Shown in pieces: positions 55,937-64,000 of a stretch of 64,000 bases of DNA (position 1 is its first letter; the number at the start of each line of letters is the position of its first letter). This DNA is from Sanguinoderma infundibulare (Eukaryota; Basidiomycota; Agaricomycetes; Polyporales; Polyporaceae), in assembly GCA_032821775.1 (NCBI GenBank), contig JAVLRN010000005.1:3844001-3908000 (forward strand), written 5' to 3'. The position numbers and the translations under genes are program-made. Below the pieces are notes generated by a model, which worked only from the letters and a program-made list of their open reading frames with translations, searched no databases and was not told the origin of the DNA.

Positions 55937-57488
55937 GCCAACGGGTGTGAAGTGAGGGTTACGGGGTTTTAGTGACCTCCCCTCTCAATTGATGCCTTCG
56001 ACGAGAGTTTGCAAAGAGGTCGTGGGGAATCGATGGCAACCGGTACGTGCCATCGTGCATGTTGCGTGCGAGGCTTACATCCTGCCCTAAAGTCAAACGT
56101 CGGCTGCGTGTTCGAGTCTCGTTATCACCTTAACTTATATTAGAAGCACTCCGGCTGAAGGTGGGCAGAGCAAGAATACAGACTTACTTAGCAACTACTC
56201 TAGCTTGTCCGTGCCACTTCGTCCGAGTGTCGACTCATGGACGAAGTGGCCCGGCTGGGATTCGAACCAAGTTGAACCTCATTGAAGCGCGCCTAAATGT
56301 GAACGGATCGAACGGAGGCGCTAAAGGTCCTGCCCCGTTTCAAGATGGTCCCATCGATACTCGACATTCGATCGTCCCAACTCCAATGTCTGACACCCAA
56401 GTGCTTATGTCGAGCCCCAGGAGAGTGAGGAAGTGAGCACTTGAGTTGAGTGTTAGTGCTTGCACTTCGCTCAGCTGCTTCCAGGCCTCATGCATCGTGG
56501 ACGGCTTCATCTTACGTGTCACTGTTCTCGAACTTGTTCGCTGGTAAGTAAAGTCGGCGCATGAAACTTTTAAAACACTCTTACCTCGATCTTGTCGATC
56601 GTTTTTCAGTCGAGTGTCAATCGTGGCTAGTAATCGCGGAGGCAAGGGCCATACTGGGGAAAGCCAACCTTGCCCCGTAGACGTCATGCTGGTGCAAAAA
56701 ACACCGGCTTCTCCATGTCGGTGACCGGCAACTCCTCCGTGGCAGGCTGTCACTGTCAAGTCAGATCGGAAAAACGTACTGCTGCATCGGACGACTCTGC
56801 AAGTCATTCATCGCAGGGGAGTACGTGTACGTTTCTGCTCTTCATTTTAACCGACTTAACGCTTTATATTTCGTTCCTGTAGAACGCCCCAAGAGCGGGC
56901 TGGGAGCGGTATCATGAGTCTTTCCTCCATTCTCGATGCATGTGCTTGTTACGTTTTTGCAGGGGAGTGCTGCGATCGGGGTATATGGTACTCGCAAGGA
57001 TTGTTAGTGGCCGCCCCCAAAACCGAAGGACTGCATGGTCACGGCATGATCATCAGAAGGAGAGGTATGTGACCGGTTGTCTAACTTAATCTTAGATCGA
57101 ACGGCGTTCACTATCCCTCCACAGGCCCTTTTAACGTCAAGAACGTGCCTCCCCCTCCTCTGAACGGTGGCGGGAATAGCAGCCGGGGGTTGGGGGCCCG
57201 AGGTATAACATCAACACCGCCCCGAGTGGCAATCGCGTCCCTCGTGTCCTACTCCCTGCACCTTCCCGCCATTCGGAGAGTGGACTGTTCCGCCTCTCTG
57301 GCTGTCTTTCGTCCTGGCCCAACCCCCTTCCCGCACGCGCTTCGCTTCGGCCAGCGCGTAGTTTGAATCCCGTAACATGGTCCTGTCATTTGCCCAGAAA
57401 ATGTGAGCTTTCAATAGTCTCAGATCTGCCGTCCACGCCTATATTTGACAGCACCTTTCTGACATTCGACTACGTGCTCCCACAGCTA
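55937..57488. other. Long intergenic region with hairpin and tRNA-like boxes
   Basis: About 1.5 kb without a protein gene. It holds B-box-like words at 56113 (GTTCGAGTC) and 56260 (GATTCGAACC, minus sense) and the hairpin at 56214-56249. The start exon of the next gene may lie near 57420-57460. Confidence 0.4.
56214..56249. other. Strong hairpin, 15 bp stem
   Basis: CCACTTCGTCC (56214-56224) pairs with GGACGAAGTGG (56239-56249). Inside, GAGT pairs with ACTC around a GTCG loop, with only a two-base AT bulge. It is not next to a recognised gene end. Confidence 0.75.
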
Positions 57489-59166
57489 TGGTCCGATTTT
57501 TATTGGAGTGATCTTTAATGCCTTGTTATACGGGGTCTCGATCACTCAGACATACCTGTACTTTAATCGATACAAAACGTGAGTGTTTCCATAACAGTCG
57601 CTCAATTAACGAAGCGTGCTGACAGGATCTGGGGAAGTGACGGAAAATGGACAAAGCTTCTGGTGAGTTATGTCTGTCTCAGTTAGATGGCCCTTGATGA
57701 TTTCGAGTTGAACAGGTGTTGGTGTTGTTCACATGTGACACTGTGAATACGAGCTTCGATATCGCGTTCACGTATGATCCTCTCATCAATCTTTTCGGTG
57801 AGTACGAATCACAAGCTCTACTACGCCGCCTGCTGAAGGGAGTGCGCGTTAGGGGATCAGGACGCGATTCTCAAGGCTAGCTGGGGTAGGTTCAGACCTC
57901 GCTTTTACATGTCATTTTAACGACACGTTTTCGTTCAGTGTTCGCGACAGGTATGTCAGCTTGTCTTCGAGAACCGCTGTTCACTGAGGCCAATATCGCA
58001 CTGGCACCGTAAAGACCCATTGACGACGGTGAGATATATTCGCGGTTCTATGTCTTGTCTTTGGGCGTGACGTTTTGCAGGCGATCATCGCTTTCCTTGT
58101 ACAGCTGTTCTACGCATGGCGTGTGAAGGTACTGACATCGAACTGGTGCGCGATCGTCGCCATCGGGATATGCGCCGTCGTTCAGTTCTGTATGTATACT
58201 TTCCAGCCTTCGTAACCTCTTGTGACTGACCGCATTCGCACTTGTTAGTGAGTGGCATCGGCTGCTTCATCGCGCTCCGCATGTTGCCCGAATTCCTCGA
58301 ACTTCGGAGGTTCAAGGTCATTGTGATCATCTGGCTAGGGTCCGCCGCGATCGCGGACATCCTGATCACTGCGGTGCTTGTCATGCATTTGGTACATTTG
58401 CCGTCCATCAGTATAATCCGGCTACGTCGCGCTCAGACTTTTTCGTTCCATTATTGCAGCGACGGAACAAGACTGGAATGACCATCACGGACGATACGAT
58501 CAACAAAATCATTCGCCGTGAGTCGCGGAAATTGCTTGTCATCGTTTAGTGGAATGTCGTTTGCTGACACGTATATAACGACGTAGTTACGGTCCAGACA
58601 GGTCTCTTGACGGCTATTTTCGCCATCATGGACGTCAGCTCTTTCTTGATCTCTGTGCGTGCGCTCCTTTGGGCATCGATATCGTCCGGCGCTCCAGTCA
58701 AAACGAATTCCTCATATCGCTGCTGTCTTCTGCTTTAGACGTCCGGCTGGCACCTAACATTTAACATATCGCTGGCGAAGTTGTACACAAACTCGCTTCT
58801 GTCCACACTGAATTCACGGCGCGGATGGCAGTCCGAGTCCATCGACGGCCGGTCGACGGAACAGCAGGTCAACGTGCTCCGCGACAATGCCCGACGGGTG
58901 AGTGCGAGGCTTCTCCCTCCCCTATCCTTTGCTGCAACCTGTCCCCCTCTGTGTGTTGTATATGCTGAGGGGTAATGTGGTAGGGGCCACCGCAGATCTA
59001 CGTCGATGTCGAGTCGCACCAGATGATCGACATCATGCCAGTGAAGGCGAAGCATCACACAAGCATGGTGTCCTTCCTCCCCGACAAGAAGACGATGTCG
59101 TCTGTCTCCCTCGGGGAGCGGCGTAAGAGGAACTCGAGCATGCTCGAGTCGGGGTTGGTTGCGTGA
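57489..59166 (+). CDS. DUF6534-type seven-helix membrane protein
   Basis: From an acceptor at 57488 the exons encode GPIFIGVIFNALLYGVSITQ (helix 1), RIWGSDGKWTKLL, the helix VLVLFTCDTVNTSFDIAF, two micro-exons (57939-57950 and 58015-58028), AIIAFLVQLFYAWRVKVLTS, CAIVAIGICAVVQF, a further helix from SGIGCFIALRMLPEF, VIVIIWLGSAAIADILITAV, NKTGMTITDDTINKIIRLTV, and FAIMDVSSFLIS, ending in a charged tail (DKKTMSSVSLGERRKRNSSM). The NKTG-DD-INK-IR motif after helix 5 matches the agaricomycete DUF6534 family, membrane proteins of unknown function. The start codon is not resolved; a short first exon near 57425-57460 (DLPSTPIFDSTF) fits the family. Confidence 0.75.
57939..58028 (+). other. Two micro-exons (12 and 14 nt)
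   Basis: TGTTCGCGACAG (57939-57950) and ACCCATTGACGACG (58015-58028) are each bounded by AG and GT. With their neighbours they give W-VFATDPLTT-AII in frame. Confidence 0.65.
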
Positions 59167-60217
59167 GGTGCCGTGTCTCTGTCCGAGTTTGTGCCCGCTA
59201 GATACTTAATTGCGCGTCGGCCCCTGCTAGGTCACTAGCGTTGGGTCTCGATACTTTAATACTCACGGCGTGAGGTACTCTACGCTTGTCACATAATGGG
59301 TTCTAGTTACTGTGCGGGTTCGTTTTAATCTGAGGCCCACTTAATCGTACCTTGTTTTGGTCCTTGACTGCAATGTCCAGATATGCGCCAGAGCTCGGTG
59401 TCTTGTACCACCCGCAAGCGTTCACTTGATTTGAGCGCCATGTGAGTTACGTCGATTTGCTCATCGCCAAATTCAAGTTCGAGTTGAACAATAAGGATTG
59501 CTAGTTATGCATGGATGATCGCCGTATTCTGCCTGCCCTAAAGTCAACATCTTCGGCGCTTGTTTGTCCTGGCAGGCTGCCAACAGTACGAATGACCCCC
59601 CCCCCCACAACGGCTCTCTAATCGGAGTATCAGATGTAAGTAAATTCATACAAGTTCCGATGCGCTTGAAGGGACTCACATGTGCGTTTTATCAGCTGTT
59701 TGGTGCGGAATCATCAGATGATCTACGTAGTATCGCCGGCGCCGGCCCAAAACAATACGGTTTCACTCTTTTTTTGTTCCCGCGACTCGGAGTGCCGTCC
59801 GCTTGGATGCTAGAGCCGAGTCGAAGGTGACAACGCCGGAATGAAGGCCATTGGCCCGATATCCTCCCCAAGAAAGTCTGCGTTGTTCTGCGATAAGATC
59901 AACAATACCAGCCGTCGTCCCGGCGCCGAAAATCGTCCTGTCGATAGGATGGGTTTGTGTGGCCGATGTACAGGGCATGTAGCAACGCTGTTGATTTGCT
60001 TTGTCTAGACTCTCGTCGGATCCCCGCGACACACAGTTCCGGCGCTGGTCGCCTGCACCGAGCTGGCCACTGCTCGGTGCTGCACCGTCGGTCGTCAGTG
60101 TTCGCGTTCTTCCACTCCTCTTACTACTAGGTAGGCTCTGCTCAAGTGCATATCTTCTTGCTCCTCTGCTTTTCTCATCCATCTGCATCCCATTCGGCCT
60201 ACCACTTAGCCTCCGCT
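59167..60217. other. Intergenic
   Basis: About 1.05 kb. Only an 11-base C run at 59596-59606 stands out. Confidence 0.4.
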
Positions 60218-62491
60218 ATGTCATACGTCTTCCAGACGGTGTTCGCGCCACTGCTGTCTCGTTTATACCACCTGGATCGACATTATGGCCTTGGGATCCT
60301 CATCGCGACTTGCATCGGTACTGGTGCTAGGATGCGCCTCTTATGTAGGAGAGCCATATTCCATGCGTCGGACGATCTGCAACCCAGGTGCGCCCGCCAC
60401 AATCCTGCCAGTCGAGCGTCACCGAGGCTGACCACGGTCTTGTGCAGGATATGTGTAACGTCTGTTACGCCATCTCCGACCCTCATTGTCACTCCAGAGG
60501 ACGTGGGGAAGGTTCGTAGACTTCCTCGTGCCCCTCACTTCGCCCGGGCAGCCCCACCCCGAATCTATTGGCGTCCTCCCCCAACGCAACCACCCCGCAG
60601 TCAATCTCCCTGTGAAGAAGAGTGGCGTACAACAGATGGATGGCCGCCTGTCGATCTTATGGAGCGGGTCGTATGCGCACCTCCCAGCTTCAAGGATGCA
60701 CTGCGGCAGGGCCCTGGGAGGGATTTCAACCTCGATATGGATCTCCTGCAATTCGCCGAGGCTACGGTAGTCGATTGCGATTCCGGCGCTGATTCCTGTG
60801 GTCGTCTTCCAAGCAACCGGCCATACCCATTCTCATCGCGGAATATTCCCGATTACGCGCCGGAGAGGATACTGACGAGAGAGCCGCTCCACTCATCGCC
60901 GAAATCATTAGAATCCCCTCGCCACCGACCATTGTCCCCCACGTCTGGTTCTCCGGATCTTGCGGCACTCAGATCCTCCGAGGAGTCCGCCCCGCCTTCG
61001 CATGTCTTCGGGTCACCGCGGGTCGGTGGCGAAGCGTCAGACGTGATCTCGCACCCCTACAACACTGATCCGGCAAAATTCGCGGACGAGGTGACCTCAC
61101 CCTTCAAGAACACGTACATGGTCTGCGGTATGATCGGTCAAGGCGGCTGGGGGCGCGTCATGGCGGCAGTCCGCCCCGAACACGCCGATGTCGTTGCAAT
61201 GAAGGTCGTGCACAAGCGCATGGCGTACCGGCAGGATGCTGACGACCAGTTGAGCTCGTGGGAGATGGAGAAACACTGCATGAAGCTCGGTCGTGAGCAT
61301 AGGGTGAGAGAGTGGGTTCGCATGCACGAGTGCTGGCATGACACGCGGAACGTTTACTTCGTGATGGTACGTCCCAATGCCTACTGATCGTTGTCAACGT
61401 CCTCAGGCTTATAATCACTGCAGGACATGGGCTATGGGACGCTGCAAGACCAGATCGCTGGTAATCACGACGACGTTGAAACGAAATTGTGGTGTAGAGA
61501 AATGGTGTGTTCTCGCTCATGCTTGACTTACACTTCCATCTCTTACTGAACCATTCGGAAAGCTGATGGCTTTGAGAGCCCTCAAGGAGCATCATATCAT
61601 TCATTCGGACATCAAGCCGGAGAACTTCCTCATCGTTAGAGGAGGCTCTCTGGTGCTCTCGGACTTTGGACTCGCACAGACTCCAGAGCCGCCGGTCCGC
61701 AGCGTCCGTGACTTCCTGAGGTGGCAAGCTACACCTGGAGGCACCCCGGGCTACTTGGCCCCGGAAGCGTTGTCGAGAGATGATGGTTACGTGACACACG
61801 AATCCGACATCTTCAGTCTCGGCGTCGTCTTTGCCGAGCTTCTTGGACGGATGCGGGGTAGGCTGTGGAATGTCATGGAGATGCCTCGCGGCTATCCGCA
61901 TGGATCTGTCGCTTGGTTTGACATGCGCGACGAGAGGCGTCAAGAATGGTTGGTACACCATGTCTGGCTTAGTAACGCGGTCGATAGCATTCCTCAAGAG
62001 TCTACGGAATGGGACCTTTGCGAGAAAGTGCGTCCGGACTGTACGCCTATATGGTTTGCTTTTTAACGCATTCGACGACTCGTTTCACAGATGCTCTATA
62101 GCCGCTCACCAGTTGAGGAGCTCCTCAAACACGCTTTCTTTCATGAATTGTTCGACGAAGAGTATAGACTAATATACAACCGTGCGTGCTTCCATCTTAC
62201 AACTTCTCCAGATCATGACTCACTTGTACCTTAGACAACACGCTCCCCAGGATGAACCCCTTACGCGTCGAGAGAAAGAATCGGGACCTGACCTTCGAGG
62301 CGTGGTACCGCCCTGACGGCTCGGGACCCTACGGCCCACAAAGCCCCTCGTTTGGCCCTATCATGTATGGCTCTCGAGTGGTCGTTTCGCGGTGGCTTAA
62401 AGATACGCCTGACACTCAGCTGCGGCTGCAGGAACGCTTCCGTCGCGATTTCAACTGGTTGTACCGGTCGCCGCAGAAGCAATCAGCGTAA
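60218..62491 (+). CDS. Ser/Thr-type protein kinase, non-RD
   Basis: The first in-frame ATG is 60218. A 280-residue N-terminal region is disordered (Pro/Ser/Arg-rich). The kinase domain then shows the glycine loop IGQGGWGRVMAAV, VAIK-like VVAMKVVHK, the alpha-C Glu in WEMEKHCMKL, and DMGYGTLQDQIAG after the first intron. The catalytic loop is IIHSDIKPENFLI, where HRD is HSD, followed by LSDFGLA, GTPGYLAPEAL and HESDIFSLGVVFAELL. The Lys, Asp and DFG needed for catalysis remain. The end reads FFHELFDEEYRLIYN and EAWYRPDGSGPYGPQ. Substrate and pathway are unknown. Loss of the HRD Arg suggests activity without activation-loop phosphorylation. Confidence 0.82.
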
Positions 62492-63004
62492 CAGCCCTGG
62501 CGACTCAACCTGGCTCTTCGAAACATGTCCGGAAGTTATATTTATACCACTGATGATGTTTAAACGACTTAATACGGACTACAAGATGCCGCACGATGTT
62601 ACGATAACTTCACGACGAGATTTATAAATACGTAGAGTCGTTCAAAATTTCTGCTTGCACATGCTCCGACGAGGGCAGATTTCAACCACAAATAATACGC
62701 CTCACTCTTGTGGAATACCTGTGCAGTAACCTCGCTAAAGATCGCATTTTGAATACGCTTCAGGAGCGACTTGCTTCTGCTCCGCGCCGGGTTCGAACCC
62801 GGGTCTCGGCACTGCGGCGGCTAAGACGCGTTGTTGTGGTCTATTTGTCGTTTAATGAACCACGTCGCGACGCGCCTTGCCTCCCGCCTGTCTCCCGCCG
62901 CCGACCATCCCGCCGCCCCTTTTTGCGGTCCTCATCGTCGTCAACGGCCCCCTCACCACCGACGTGCTGGAACTCCACCCTCTACTCTGTATTGTGACCT
63001 CGAC
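62492..63004. other. Intergenic with tRNA-like sequence
   Basis: 62788-62845 (minus) contains CGTCTTAGCCGCCGCAGTG and GGGTTCGAACCC, like part of a tRNA with a long variable arm. The T stem is one base short of a proper fold, so I do not call a tRNA. The RAD7 promoter must lie here too. Confidence 0.4.
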
Positions 63005-64000
63005 ATGAGTCGGAGAAGCAACGCCGTCCGTGGCCCATCTTCGGCGCTCACCGAGTTCTTGCGCGTAAGTTTTCCAACTCAAAATGGTGACGGAGCGTTC
63101 TGATGAGGACTGGACCAGGAATCTGGTATCACACCGACGACGATTGCACGTAGGGTTCGGACACGCGAGGCGAACGGCGCTCAGGCAGCGCAACCCGTCG
63201 CCGGGCCAAGTAACGACGCCCAGCAGCAGGATGAGGATGCTGTGATGGAGGAGGCTCAACCGTCTCGGGTACGTCCTCAAAGTTGGAACGATGAGCATGT
63301 ACCGGACCAGTGAGAGTCTGTGTTGGCACGGTGTATTGAGCCCCATTCAGCCTGCAGGTGGATATGCGTCCGACAACCTGGACGAACCTGACGAAGAGCC
63401 GCCTGCGAAGAAGCGCAAGCAGAACAAGGCTGTTGAGGCTAAGCAGAAGGAGAAAGCCAAGTCGAAGAAGAAGGCGAAGAAGGGGGACGACGAAGACTAT
63501 GAAGACGATGAAGATGAGGATCCCTACTCCGCATTGTCCAAGATGTGGAAGAGCGACCTGCCGAAGCCTCCAGTTGGCAACTTCGAGGACTGTGTGCGAT
63601 GCGAGAAACAGTTCACCGTGGTGCGTGCGCTGTCTTGCTAGAGCTGAGCTTCTTCGTGACTGCGTGCTTCAGACCAAGTACACCATGGCCGCAAATCCAC
63701 CGCCAGGGTGGTTGTGTCATATATGCGCGAAGTCCTCTGGCGCCGACCCGTTCAAGAAGCCTTCGGCACCTCGTAAACGTAAACCGGCCGGTGACAAACG
63801 TAACATCGTGAGCTATGAAGAACGCCATTTCCCGAGCCTTGCGTCCATCTGCATTGATGTATGCATCATCCCTTTACTGCCTCGGATGCGGACGCTGACT
63901 CTCCCAAAGGTAATTAGTAAATATATAGACGACGTCGAAGCGCTGGGGGATATCGGGACGATGAACGTGGAGGAGATTGCGAAGGCACTAGCGAAGAACA
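63005..64000 (+). CDS. RAD7: RAD7/rhp7 nucleotide-excision-repair protein, 5' part
   Basis: Exons 63005-63064, 63119-63268, 63351-63620, 63673-63858 and 63910 to the window end are in phase. The N-terminus reads SALTEFLRESGITPTTIARR, then GYASDNLDEPDEEPPAKKRK and a Lys-rich acidic linker. Two Cys pairs follow (CVRCEKQF and CHIC, a zinc-binding-like arrangement before the leucine-rich repeats), then SYEERHFPSLASICID and YIDDVEALGDIGTMNVEEIA. In yeast Rad7 acts with Rad16 and an E3 ligase in global genome repair. The leucine-rich-repeat part lies beyond the window. Identification rests on the order of these motifs as I remember them from basidiomycete RAD7 proteins. Confidence 0.82.

Noticed and set aside
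59596..59606. C homopolymer
   Set aside because: A simple 11-base run; no evidence that it is more than slippage.
62788..62845. tRNA gene with long variable arm (minus)
   Set aside because: The B box is perfect, but the T stem is one base short and the acceptor ends do not pair, so it is only tRNA-like.
1..64000. CRISPR array, operons, Shine-Dalgarno sites
   Set aside because: The spliced genes show a eukaryotic genome and no spacer-repeat structure is present.

Overview
The window is nuclear DNA of a basidiomycete fungus, most likely an agaricomycete and possibly a polypore (the order is inference). The evidence is GC-rich coding sequence broken by many 45-75 nt GT-AG introns, and several families typical of Agaricomycetes: a DUF6534-type membrane protein, a DUF6698-type protein, BTB proteins with a CGK-YYY splice junction, and a C2-domain family. 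There are no operons and no CRISPR arrays.

Left arm, about 1-13.5 kb, is a graveyard of gene pieces. It holds a broken C2-domain gene cut by the window edge, a mosaic of pieces copied from 44.5-51 kb (2OG oxygenase, P450, a 235-aa hypothetical), a 75-bp GDSL-hydrolase piece, an inverted copy of the 14.5-16.7 kb gene, an aldo-keto reductase tail, CDC48 pieces on opposite strands, and decayed cyclin and CBM21 genes. Most sources with recognisable parents lie elsewhere in this same window. Several stops are CGA-to-TGA, as expected from CpG deamination. One small gene at 8.8-9.5 kb looks intact.

Middle, about 13.7-46 kb. A 114-bp-period minisatellite precedes a large disordered-protein gene. Then come an 8-exon DUF6698-like gene, an aldo-keto reductase, a secreted GH13 alpha-amylase, a BTB family in four states of preservation, a membrane-anchored hypothetical, a 5'-truncated 2OG-oxygenase copy, a SET-domain methyltransferase, a roughly 950-bp element with palindromic terminal inverted repeats and two tRNA-like modules, a GH3 beta-glucosidase with a PA14 insert, and the full 2OG oxygenase.

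Right arm, about 46.6-64 kb, is mostly intact genes: a microsomal P450, three hypotheticals, a GDSL/SGNH hydrolase, a seven-helix DUF6534-type protein with 12- and 14-nt micro-exons, a non-RD protein kinase and the start of a RAD7 nucleotide-excision-repair homologue cut by the window end.

Functionally, the alpha-amylase and beta-glucosidase fit saprotrophic glucan use and the P450 and reductase fit redox metabolism of small molecules. I see no gene cluster acting as one pathway. The most unusual content is the local shuffling of gene fragments and the palindromic element at 37.6-38.6 kb.
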